DNA of 14,584 nt from Deltaproteobacteria bacterium. GTDB taxonomy: Bacteria > UBA10199 > JACPAL01 > JACOUP01. The stretch is taken from contig JAUSKE010000031.1 of the NCBI GenBank assembly GCA_030649435.1, forward strand, positions 1-14,584. Reading direction: 5' to 3'. A program made the position numbers and the translations under genes. This document shows, piece after piece, positions 1 to 7,153 of this stretch. The stretch's first letter is position 1. Each line of letters begins with the position of its first letter. The notes beneath the pieces were generated by a model. The model worked only from the letters and a program-made list of their open reading frames with translations, made no database searches and was not told the origin of the DNA.

Positions 1-5
1 AATTC

Positions 6-893
6 GTGAAGACAGTTTCTCTATCGATGGGTACAACGGCGACCGATTTTTTGGCCCTCATCAAGCCGAGGGTGACTGCACTTGTGATTGCGACAACGGC
101 GGCCGGGATGTTTCTTGCTGGGCGCCCGCTTTCGCCATCACTCCTTTTTTGGACCCTTTTAGGAACAGTCCTTCTTGTCGGCGCCGCCAACAGTCTGAAT
201 ATGTATCTCGAACGGGATGCCGATCTCCTGATGGAGCGGACCAAAGATCGGCCGCTCCCTGCCAAAAGGATGGCTCCTCCTGTAGCCCTCTGGTTCGGAG
301 TTGAACTCGCCTTTATTGCCATCTTGATCCTTTCTGTCGCGGTGAACCCACTGACCGCTTTTCTCGGGGTCGTCGCTTTTGTCAGCTATGTCCTTTTTTA
401 CACACCGCTAAAACAGAAGACGACACTTGCCCTCTTAGTCGGTGCCGTTCCTGGAGCGATGCCACCGCTCATGGGCTGGACAGCCGCCACCGGGTCGATC
501 GCTCTTCCAGGAATTTTGCTTTTTATGATCCTCTTTCTCTGGCAGATCCCCCATTTTCTGGCGATCGCCCTTTTTCGAAAAGGGGAATATGCCAAGGCAG
601 GGATCAAGGTCCTTCCTTTAGAGAAAGGGGAGCTTGTGACGAAACACTGGATGGTTCGGTCGCTCGTCGCCCTTTTTCCGGTACCGCTCTTTTTCATCCC
701 GTTGGGTCTCACGAGCCGGCTCTATTCGGTGACCGCTATTCTCCTCAACAGTATTTTCTTTGCCTGGGGTTGTTACGGTTTTCGAAAGAAAAATAATCTT
801 AGTTGGGCCAGGAGTTTTTTTCTGGTCTCCATCATCTATTTGCCAGTCCTGCTCCTTGTCCTTGTCCTCACGAAAGGACCACTCGGTCGATGA
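6..893 (+). CDS. ctaB: Protoheme IX farnesyltransferase (heme O synthase)
   Basis: This UbiA-family integral membrane prenyltransferase adds a farnesyl group from FPP to heme B to make heme O, used by (or converted to heme A for) terminal oxidases. The protein (about 295 aa, normal for the family) is strongly hydrophobic, with roughly eight or nine membrane spans. The first Asp-rich prenyl-diphosphate motif is seen as N65-x5-D71-x-D73 followed by MERT at 76-79 and RPL. The second conserved loop, YTPLKQKT then GAVPGAMPPLMGW, lies near residues 131-159; this is the CyoE/CtaB pattern rather than UbiA or chlorophyll synthase. The GTG at 6 is the first start visible; ATG at 27 is an alternative, and the frame is open to the window edge, so the true start could lie upstream. 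Its stop overlaps the next start (ATGA). CtaB next to DUF420 suggests oxidase genes just outside the window. Confidence 0.93.
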   Translation: MKTVSLSMGTTATDFLALIKPRVTALVIATTAAGMFLAGRPLSPSLLFWTLLGTVLLVGAANSLNMYLERDADLLMERTKDRPLPAKRMAPPVALWFGVELAFIAILILSVAVNPLTAFLGVVAFVSYVLFYTPLKQKTTLALLVGAVPGAMPPLMGWTAATGSIALPGILLFMILFLWQIPHFLAIALFRKGEYAKAGIKVLPLEKGELVTKHWMVRSLVALFPVPLFFIPLGLTSRLYSVTAILLNSIFFAWGCYGFRKKNNLSWARSFFLVSIIYLPVLLLVLVLTKGPLGR

Positions 894-1315
894 ATAACCT
901 GGACCGTGGCTATTTTCTCGCGACCCTGAACGCTTTTTTGAACGGCACCGCGGCGGTTCTTCTCTTCTCCGGCTGGATTGCGATCAAGAAGAAAAAGGTC
1001 TCGTGGCACCGTCCGCTGATGATTGCCGCCTTTTCCATCTCGGTTCTCTTTTTGATTTCTTACCTGACCCGTTTTTATTTGACCGGTGTCCACCGTTTTC
1101 CGGGGGAGGGGGTTCTCCGTACCGTTTACTTCACGCTCCTGACAACACACACGATCCTGGCGGCGCTTGTTCCACCGCTCGCTTTGAGGACGCTCTATTT
1201 GGCAACGAAGGGACGGTTCGAATCCCACAGAAAGATCGCCCGTTGGACTTTTCCGATCTGGCTCTACGTTTCAGTGACGGGAGTTATCGTCTACTTAATG
1301 CTGTACCATCTGTAG
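890..1315 (+). CDS. DUF420 family membrane protein, probable oxidase assembly factor
   Basis: This 141-residue protein has about four hydrophobic spans (near 10-31, 43-63, 78-100 and 119-138). It resembles the DUF420 (YozB/CtaM-like) family, whose members sit beside heme A/O synthesis and cytochrome oxidase genes; CtaM is known to be needed for heme-copper oxidase function in Staphylococcus. Four spaced histidines are seen (H40, H68, H87, H113), in contexts such as HRP and THT, and could bind metal or heme; that role is inference. The ATG at 890 overlaps the ctaB stop (ATGA), so translational coupling is likely. A longer in-frame start at 803 would run 29 codons of non-family sequence over ctaB and was not used. 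The 3' end overlaps the opposing MFS gene by 21 bp. The stop is TAG. Confidence 0.85.
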   Translation: MNNLDRGYFLATLNAFLNGTAAVLLFSGWIAIKKKKVSWHRPLMIAAFSISVLFLISYLTRFYLTGVHRFPGEGVLRTVYFTLLTTHTILAALVPPLALRTLYLATKGRFESHRKIARWTFPIWLYVSVTGVIVYLMLYHL

Positions 1316-2446
1316 GACCATCATCAGGACAATCGCCATCAACCCTGCCGCCAGATAATAGGGAGAGCTATGCCACTGGTCGTACAGAAGGCCGGCGGCC
1401 AGTGGTCCAACGACCCGTCCAAGACTGGCGGAGGCCTGAAAGGTCCCCATCACTGCCCCTCTCATTTGGGGAGTTGCCTTTTTTGAAACAAGACTCATGA
1501 GAGAGGGTTGTGAAAAGGCACGCCCGATGGAGGCAACGACGAGCGGGATGATCAGGAGCGACACCGTCGCCATGCGGGGGAGAAAGAAAAAGGCGATGGT
1601 GAGGAGAAATGTTCCGGCAATGAGGAGTTTCTTTTCCCCAAGGAGTCGGGTCAAGGTCCGGATCAATCCCCCCTGGATCAGGATCATGATGAGCGCCATC
1701 AATGCCAAAAGCACGGCGACTTGTCTTGCGCTATAAAAGAAGTGGTCCTTCATATAAAAGGCAAAGATCGATTCGAGTTGGGAGACCGAGACGGTGAAGA
1801 CAAAATAGACGAGACACATCTTGAGTACTGTTCGGTCGGCGAGAACGGCGGTTTTGATTATTGTTCGGTCGATGACCGTTTCTGGTGAGGCCTGATGTCG
1901 CTCCGGTTCCTTCAAACCAAAGAAGGCATAGATGATGTTGAGGACGGTGAGAAACGAGGCGAAGAGGATCGGTGTTGAGTAACTGTGTGAAGAGAGGAAT
2001 CCCCCCAACGCTGGGCCGACCAAAAATCCGATGCCGAAGGCGGCGCCGATCAGCCCCATCCCCTTACTTCGATTTTCGTCCGTGGTGACGTCGGCCACAT
2101 AGGCGGAGGCGACACTGATGTTGGCGGCAAAGATTCCGGAAAGCAATCGTCCGACAAAGAGAAAGAGGAGGGAATCGGCAAGACCGAGCAAGAGGAGAGA
2201 AAAAGAAGAGCCGATAAGAGTCAATAAAATAACTTTTCTACGACCGATCCGGTCGGAGAGTTTTCCCCAAAACGAAGAAAAGAGAAACTGCATCGCGGCG
2301 TAAGAGGTGAGCAGGAGGCCGAGGATCGCCCCGTTGGCGCCGTACTGTTGGGCATAGAAGGGGAGGATCGGGACGACGATGCCGAAACCGATCAGGTCCA
2401 CGGCGACGACACTGAAGAGGATCCAGAGAGATCGGTTGGTCGGCAT
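1295..2446 (-). CDS. MFS transporter, TetA-like drug:H+ antiporter type (DHA1)
   Basis: The 383-residue protein has the hydrophobicity of a 12-span major facilitator. MFS motif A is clear in the loop after span 2: GKLSDRIGRRKV at residues 61-72. The first span carries D17 and then GFGIVVPILPFY, typical of the TetA/DHA1 branch. Motif B-like sequence (GRLLSGIFAANISVASAYVAD) follows, and a motif C-like stretch (GAAFGIGFLVGPALGG) marks an antiporter-type exporter. A basic central loop after span 6 precedes the C-terminal half. The substrate cannot be predicted; an export or multidrug role is inference, and tetracycline resistance should not be assumed. It stands alone on the minus strand. Its ATG (2444-2446) lacks a clear Shine-Dalgarno and lies 23 bp from the divergent 774-residue gene. 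Its end overlaps the DUF420 gene. Confidence 0.9.
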   Translation of the reverse strand: MPTNRSLWILFSVVAVDLIGFGIVVPILPFYAQQYGANGAILGLLLTSYAAMQFLFSSFWGKLSDRIGRRKVILLTLIGSSFSLLLLGLADSLLFLFVGRLLSGIFAANISVASAYVADVTTDENRSKGMGLIGAAFGIGFLVGPALGGFLSSHSYSTPILFASFLTVLNIIYAFFGLKEPERHQASPETVIDRTIIKTAVLADRTVLKMCLVYFVFTVSVSQLESIFAFYMKDHFFYSARQVAVLLALMALIMILIQGGLIRTLTRLLGEKKLLIAGTFLLTIAFFFLPRMATVSLLIIPLVVASIGRAFSQPSLMSLVSKKATPQMRGAVMGTFQASASLGRVVGPLAAGLLYDQWHSSPYYLAAGLMAIVLMMVLQMVQH

Positions 2447-2447
2447 G

Positions 2448-2455
2448 AAGGAGGT
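2448..2455 (+). promoter_or_regulatory. Strong Shine-Dalgarno match (AAGGAGGT) upstream of the 774-aa gene
   Basis: AAGGAGGT is a full-length anti-16S match, but it lies 14 nt before the ATG at 2470, longer than the usual 5-9 nt. No ATG, GTG or TTG in that frame lies at a better distance; GTG 2479 and ATG 2533 are farther away. It supports a start near 2470 but leaves the exact start unsettled. It sits inside the 23-bp gap to the divergent MFS gene, so the promoters must extend into coding sequence. Confidence 0.45.
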
Positions 2456-2469
2456 TCATCCCACAGTTT

Positions 2470-4794
2470 ATGGGGGATGTGAAGGTCCTTTTTTCTACAC
2501 AACCCTGGCCGCGCTTTGCCGACAAAGGGTCCATGGCTTGCGATCCAGTCAGACAGTCATGCCCGTCCGAAGCAGCCGAGACTGTCGATTCTTCTGCGTC
2601 GGATTCTGTTGAGAACCAACCAGCGGCGGAGTCGGTTCTTCCCTCCGATGGAAGTTCCGCATTTATCTCAGCGCCGCGGGCGGATCAAGTCTTGGAGGCT
2701 CTCTCAAGTACGGTGCTTCAGGGTGGGAGAGCGCTGCAGACGCTTCCTTCCGGACAGCAGTACCATTTTGCCCCAATTGATAGGGGACCTCTTCATTTTC
2801 AACCGGCCGATCCGATCGATGTTAGCTTGAGTGATTATCGCAGAGGGGAGGCTGAAGAAGTTGTCACTTCTCTAAAGGGAGGGGCTTCCGTCGTTGCTGT
2901 CGTCAGCTACCGCGCGATGGGAAAATCAAATCTTGGCCGGGTTGATCTACCTCTTGTTCTAAGTGAGGCAGGGCTTACCTTTCAAAGGCTTCATCTGAAT
3001 TGGGACGATATCAAACTATCTATCGATACGGCCTCTTCACCAAACGTTTTGATCCTGGATGAAGCGCCCCAGGATCCAACAATGATGGATCGCGATCATT
3101 GGAAGATGATTCAAGATCTCCTTCAAGAGTACATTGCCAAAGGGGGAAAAGTCATCCTCTTGGGTGGAGGGGATTACATCACCCCGACGGAACAGCTCCT
3201 TTGGATGGGATGGTTTCTCGTCGATAAGAGAGTGGTGACGCTTGATATCAAGCCGCTCAACTTCCGACAGGCCTGGGAGCGTTTGATCCCTCCCGATTCA
3301 GCATTGCCAATAGAGGAACAGGCAGCCTATGTTCGTTTGGTCCTTCACTATGTCCCTCCTTACCTGGGGCCCTTGGGATTTTATCGTCTCAAGGCGACGG
3401 ATCAATCTCTTGAGGTAGCCATTGCCCGATTTAATCAGTCCTATCGTTTCGGTTTGAGATGGGAGTCTGAAGGGGTGGCAACGGCTCATCGGCCTCTCGT
3501 GGAACCAAACGTTCAGCTCGTGACGACTCCTGAGACACCAGAGATGCATGAAACGACCCGAACCATGAGAGAGAAGAGGTATGGTAACAACCCACCACGA
3601 TCTATCGAGGCAACCCGCGCTTTTTTAGAAAGTTGGCCTCACCCGGTTGCCGCAGGGGTGCGGTATCCGGTTTTGGATCGAGAAACCGCCTGGAAAGTTC
3701 AAGCCGAGGTGGTTCGTTTTAACGGCAGACAAACGACCACTGTGACAACAACCAATTTTGGACGTCATTGGCGTCAGCTCATCGCCTTTCAGGATTGGCT
3801 GAGGAGTAGTGGCCGTACAGGTTCTTTTCGTGCGCTGGTGGTTGGGGCCGGTTTTGCCCCCACCATTGAATCCGTTCGCACTGTCGATGAAGGAAAATTC
3901 CCTCCCGAATCGATCGCTGTTTTGGAGTATGCCGCGCTCCTCGATCAGGCGGGGCTCGATTTTCAATTGGATGTCGTTGATCCTTTGGGAGAGATTGAGG
4001 CCTATTTTAAAACCTTGGGTCAAAAAGAGGCACATACCTTTATAGTGCATGATAATCCATCGACGAATCCGGTGACTGGAGTGCCCGCGACCTTTGCCCC
4101 TCGAATATTTGGGAGACACGCCACAGAAATTCCCCTCTCTGATGATATTCCTTCATGGGCGGATCATGCCTGGCGGGTAACCCTGCCAAGACGAGTTTTG
4201 GAACGGATCCGTTTTATCCGTGGCAATGTCTTAGCCCCTCTTCCGGGTACCAGTTATGACCTCATTGACTATCACAATGTCTGGATGCACCTGCCACGAG
4301 ATCTTCACGTTCCCACTCATTTCGCTAATCGGTTGCTCTCGATTGATTTGGCCAACCTTGTTCTAAATTTGAAACCGAGGGGGTGGTTAATGACAGGTGA
4401 AGAATTAGATGATCATCTGATCTCTCACGATGTCTTTCACAGTTCTAGAGTAGGCTATGTTTATCAAGTTTATGGTGTTAGGGTTAATGTTCCTGTCATG
4501 GAACGCCAGCCGGATGGTTCGTGGCGACTGGTTCGTTCTTCAGGTGATAACGACAGCGGGCCAACGGGTGGTGGCGAAGTCAGTTATCGCGGCCCGGCAG
4601 ACGAGACCCCTCGTCGTCATGATGGCAGCGAACTTTTGGGAGTCGGTTCAGCGTTGGCTTATCCGGGGGAGATCGTTCCCTCCACCCCCTCCAACATGGT
4701 CCGCGGAGGTTTGGAATTAGATCGAGGCATTGCGCCGGAAGTCTCCGGGGCTGTCGAGAACGCTCTCCCCCGTTTGCCTCGCTTCACACCTTAA
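2470..4794 (+). CDS. Unrecognised 774-aa protein: P-loop ATPase-like domain plus CheR-like methyltransferase-like domain
   Basis: I do not recognise this as a named family. Residues 22-70 are Ser/Ala/Pro-rich and look disordered. Residues 125-330 look like a P-loop ATPase. There is a degenerate Walker A, SYRAMGKS (146-153, Ser in place of the first Gly/Ala), a Walker B, VLILDE (193-198), and a sensor-like strand KVILLGGGD (227-235). IKPLNFRQAWERLIP (260-274) then resembles the strand-plus-helix motif after the sensor in archaeal-type/STAND ATPases. Residues 450-650 resemble a class I SAM methyltransferase of CheR type: VVGAGFAP (457-464), an acid after the second strand (D504), YDLIDYHNVWMHLP (596-609) and NLKPRGWLMTGEE (633-645). 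The 84-residue tail is Gly/Ser/Pro-rich. There is no signal peptide or membrane span. Function is unknown; ATP-dependent regulation of a methyltransferase is speculation. The reading frame is clearly coding; the domain calls are by eye. Confidence 0.7.
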   Translation: MGDVKVLFSTQPWPRFADKGSMACDPVRQSCPSEAAETVDSSASDSVENQPAAESVLPSDGSSAFISAPRADQVLEALSSTVLQGGRALQTLPSGQQYHFAPIDRGPLHFQPADPIDVSLSDYRRGEAEEVVTSLKGGASVVAVVSYRAMGKSNLGRVDLPLVLSEAGLTFQRLHLNWDDIKLSIDTASSPNVLILDEAPQDPTMMDRDHWKMIQDLLQEYIAKGGKVILLGGGDYITPTEQLLWMGWFLVDKRVVTLDIKPLNFRQAWERLIPPDSALPIEEQAAYVRLVLHYVPPYLGPLGFYRLKATDQSLEVAIARFNQSYRFGLRWESEGVATAHRPLVEPNVQLVTTPETPEMHETTRTMREKRYGNNPPRSIEATRAFLESWPHPVAAGVRYPVLDRETAWKVQAEVVRFNGRQTTTVTTTNFGRHWRQLIAFQDWLRSSGRTGSFRALVVGAGFAPTIESVRTVDEGKFPPESIAVLEYAALLDQAGLDFQLDVVDPLGEIEAYFKTLGQKEAHTFIVHDNPSTNPVTGVPATFAPRIFGRHATEIPLSDDIPSWADHAWRVTLPRRVLERIRFIRGNVLAPLPGTSYDLIDYHNVWMHLPRDLHVPTHFANRLLSIDLANLVLNLKPRGWLMTGEELDDHLISHDVFHSSRVGYVYQVYGVRVNVPVMERQPDGSWRLVRSSGDNDSGPTGGGEVSYRGPADETPRRHDGSELLGVGSALAYPGEIVPSTPSNMVRGGLELDRGIAPEVSGAVENALPRLPRFTP

Positions 4795-4852
4795 GAGCTC
4801 CCCGCTCATATTGACATCAACCGGTCCCACTGGTAAGCGTTCTAGTCTTCCT

Positions 4853-5899
4853 ATGTCGAACCCCATTCTGGCCATGACCAATGATCTTCTTTTTTGGGCG
4901 AAGATCAAAACGGTCGCCGATGGACTGAAGATTCCTGTTTTACAGGTGACCGATCCCCGAAAGGTTCATGCGATAGTCGGTCAAAAGAAGCCGGCCGTTG
5001 TTCTTCTCGACCTTGAAGCCCCCTATATCGACCCGCTCGGAACAATCCTGACACTGAAAAAAGACCCGATGACCGCAAAGACGCCCCTCGTCGGTTATTT
5101 ATCTCATCTTGAAAGAGAGTTGGGTCAGAAGGCGAAGGGGTTAGGTTGCGATCAGGTCCTTTCCCGGGCGGAATTTTCCAGTCACCTTTCGGAACTGATA
5201 CAAAGTTTTGCCACTCCCAACAGTGCGAAGAGGGTTGCCTTCTTTGATGTCGACCGGACCTTGATGGATGGTTACGCCGGTTTTTATGCCACGCTCGACC
5301 TGATCCGGCACAAGGTCATCAAGAAACGGCGGCTCCCGCTGGCGATCTTCTATGAACTCACCAGCTGGATCCAGCATGGGAACATCCGGAAGATGTACGA
5401 GATCGCCTATGAGGATATGGCTGGTTACGGGATCGACGAGATCATGGAGATTGGTGCAGACTGCTTTGAGAAATCGATCCGTCCCCGTCTTTTCAGAGAG
5501 GCGTTTCAAAAGATCGAGGAACATAAGAAGGAGGGGGATAAAATCATTCTTTTGACCTCCAGCCCCTACATGGTGGTTCAAAAACTGGCTGAAACACTCG
5601 GTGCTGACCAGGTGTATACCTCCGGACCGGTCGTGGTTAAAGGGTGTCTTGAACCAGAGTTGATTGAGCCGATCTGTTATCGGGAAGGTAAATTGGTTTT
5701 TGCCGAGCAGGTGGAACGGGAAACAGGAATTCCCCTCAAAGACTGTTTTTATTATGCCGACGATCCAAGTGACTTGCCGCTCCTTGAGCGGGTTGGTTTT
5801 CCGCATCTTGTTAATCCGCGACGATCTCTCGCCCGTCTGGGAAGGGAAAGGGGCTGGCCTGTCTTGCTCTGGAGTTCGTTGGTTGGGAGGGGGGTCTGA
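4853..5899 (+). CDS. Pseudo-receiver/HAD-IB phosphatase fusion protein
   Basis: This 348-residue protein has two parts. Residues 1-118 resemble a two-component receiver fold: VVLLDL places Asp53 at the phosphoacceptor site, but the N-terminal acidic pair and the conserved lysine are not evident (VLSRAEF at the usual Lys strand), so it is probably a pseudo-receiver. Residues 127-348 are a HAD subfamily IB (SerB/CicA-like) hydrolase: motif I FFDVDRT (D132, D134), motif II LLTSS (T235, S236), lysine candidates K263 and K280, and motif IV YYADDPSD (D303, D304, D307). The ending NPRRSLARLGRERGWP is typical of the TIGR01490-type group. The substrate is unknown, perhaps a phospho-amino acid or lipid phosphate. 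The ATG at 4853 was chosen because the receiver-like fold begins there; the frame is open upstream to 4730 and a good Shine-Dalgarno is lacking. It overlaps the lipoprotein gene start (TGATG). Confidence 0.85.
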   Translation: MSNPILAMTNDLLFWAKIKTVADGLKIPVLQVTDPRKVHAIVGQKKPAVVLLDLEAPYIDPLGTILTLKKDPMTAKTPLVGYLSHLERELGQKAKGLGCDQVLSRAEFSSHLSELIQSFATPNSAKRVAFFDVDRTLMDGYAGFYATLDLIRHKVIKKRRLPLAIFYELTSWIQHGNIRKMYEIAYEDMAGYGIDEIMEIGADCFEKSIRPRLFREAFQKIEEHKKEGDKIILLTSSPYMVVQKLAETLGADQVYTSGPVVVKGCLEPELIEPICYREGKLVFAEQVERETGIPLKDCFYYADDPSDLPLLERVGFPHLVNPRRSLARLGRERGWPVLLWSSLVGRGV

Positions 5900-6309
5900 T
5901 GAAACGGAAGAAACTTTTTTTAGGTTTGCTCGCGATCAGCTTTTTGGGTTGCTCCGCGGCGAAGTCTCCATCCGAAAATGTCGCAAGGCAGTTCGTCGAG
6001 GCGTATTATTTAAAGATTGATCTGAACGCGGCCATCAAAGTTTGTGATGGGCTGGCCCTCGAAAAGATTCGTCAGGAAATTCAGCTTCGGGAAGGACAGT
6101 CGATTTCGCCCGATACGCGGCAGCCGAAGGTGAGTTATAAAAAGGTGAAAGAACTGGTCGAAAAGGAAGCAGGAGAAGCCCTGACTGAGGTTTATCTTTT
6201 TGAATTAACGATCACCCCTCAAGATTATGCCTCTTTAAAAAGGATCAGTCGTGTGAAGGTCCGTCAAATAGGGGAGGACTGGAAGGTGATCCAATTCTCA
6301 GATGTCTAA
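5899..6309 (+). CDS. Small predicted lipoprotein of unknown function
   Basis: The 136-residue product starts with a textbook lipoprotein signal: MKRKK, a hydrophobic stretch LFLGLLAISF, then lipobox FLGC with Cys18 as the predicted lipidated residue. The residues after Cys (SAAK) do not include an inner-membrane-retention Asp at +2, so an outer-membrane destination is plausible. The mature part (about 118 aa) is charged and alpha+beta in character, ending with DWKVIQF, and resembles small 'DUF4878/NTF2-like' lipoproteins in length and layout (N-terminal helix VARQFVEAYY, C-terminal strands); that resemblance is weak. The start overlaps the preceding stop and has a strong purine-rich ribosome site (GGGAGGGGGG). 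The 3' end overlaps hpnD by 8 nt. Its place between a phosphatase and HpnD suggests co-expression, not a known function. Confidence 0.8.
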   Translation: MKRKKLFLGLLAISFLGCSAAKSPSENVARQFVEAYYLKIDLNAAIKVCDGLALEKIRQEIQLREGQSISPDTRQPKVSYKKVKELVEKEAGEALTEVYLFELTITPQDYASLKRISRVKVRQIGEDWKVIQFSDV

Positions 6310-7153
6310 TAGGAACCTGTCACCCACCAGTTTCGAGATTACCCAAAAGAGTGGTTCCAATTTTTATCTCTCCCTTTTTTTTCTGTCGCGGAAAAAGAGG
6401 CAGGCGCTGGCGACGCTGTATGCCTTTGCCCGTCTGATTGATGACATCGTGGATGAGCCGGGATCAAGGTCTGAAAAAGAAAAGCAGCTACAATTCTGGA
6501 AGGATGAGATTGGGCGCTGTTACGGTGGGAGGCCCGAAAGCAAGTTAGGCCTCGAGCTGGTTCAATCGATCCAGAAGTATCAACTCTCCTCCGTCTACTT
6601 TTTTGAATTGATTGATGGGATTTCGACCGACCTATACAAAAATCAATACGCTACCTTCGAAGAGCTGTCTCGTTATTGCTACGGTGTTGCCGGGACGGTC
6701 GGGCTTCTCTGCATGGAACTCTTCGGGCTTCGGCACGAACGGGCGCGTGACTATGCGATCACCTTGGGGCGGGCCTTTCAGCTGACCAATATCTTGCGGG
6801 ACCTAGCCGCCGATGTTGCGCAAAACCGGTTTTATCTCCCTGAAGAGGATCTGAAACAGTTTGGTTACACGGCGGAGGATTTGAGGAATCATCGAGACGG
6901 AGAGGCCTTTCAAAGGTTGATCCATTTCGAGGTGGAACGGGCGGATGATTGTTTTCAGAAGGCGGCCCGGTTACTGAAACGGGTGGAGAAGAAAAAAGTT
7001 CTCGCATCGCTCGTGATGACGGCGGTTTATTACCGAATCCTAAAGGAATTAGCCCGCTCGCCATCCCGTATTTTTGGAGAGAGAATTTCTTTGAGCCCCT
7101 TGACGAAGCTCACCTTAGCGGCGAAGGCCTGGTTCCAGTGTCAGTTGGCCTAA
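6302..7153 (+). CDS. hpnD: Presqualene diphosphate synthase HpnD (squalene/phytoene synthase family)
   Basis: This trans-isoprenyl diphosphate synthase family enzyme (283 aa, typical length) is predicted to condense two FPP molecules to presqualene diphosphate, the middle step of the HpnCDE route to squalene for hopanoids. The HpnD hallmark KSGSNFYLSLFFL is at residues 16-28. The first Asp-rich motif is DDIVDE (47-52), the second NILRDLAAD (D167, D171), followed by RFYLPEEDL. HpnC proteins lack the SGSNFY pattern, so HpnD is favoured; phytoene synthase is the alternative. No HpnC or HpnE is present in the window, so the rest of the route must be elsewhere. It is the third gene of an operon starting at 4853, overlapping the lipoprotein gene by 8 nt and lacking its own clear Shine-Dalgarno. 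Its last 39 bp overlap the opposing squalene-synthase-like gene. Confidence 0.86.
   Translation: MSNRNLSPTSFEITQKSGSNFYLSLFFLSRKKRQALATLYAFARLIDDIVDEPGSRSEKEKQLQFWKDEIGRCYGGRPESKLGLELVQSIQKYQLSSVYFFELIDGISTDLYKNQYATFEELSRYCYGVAGTVGLLCMELFGLRHERARDYAITLGRAFQLTNILRDLAADVAQNRFYLPEEDLKQFGYTAEDLRNHRDGEAFQRLIHFEVERADDCFQKAARLLKRVEKKKVLASLVMTAVYYRILKELARSPSRIFGERISLSPLTKLTLAAKAWFQCQLA

Noticed and set aside
1313..1315. Genome-wide reassignment of TAG as a sense codon
   Set aside because: DUF420 ends with TAG exactly where the family ends; readthrough would add about 60 codons antisense to the MFS gene. TAG also ends the OmpA gene after a complete domain.
1003..1500. Plus-strand open frame of 165 codons over the DUF420/MFS junction
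   Set aside because: It covers DUF420 in another frame and then runs antisense to MFS; Pro/Ser/Arg-rich with no motif.
3625..4119. Minus-strand open frame inside the 774-residue gene
   Set aside because: Antisense to the methyltransferase-like segment; no domain or ribosome site seen.
5141..5806. Long open frame (221 codons) on the minus strand inside the HAD fusion gene
   Set aside because: It lies fully antisense to a gene with clear HAD motifs, has no recognisable domain and an atypical composition; a shadow of the real codons.
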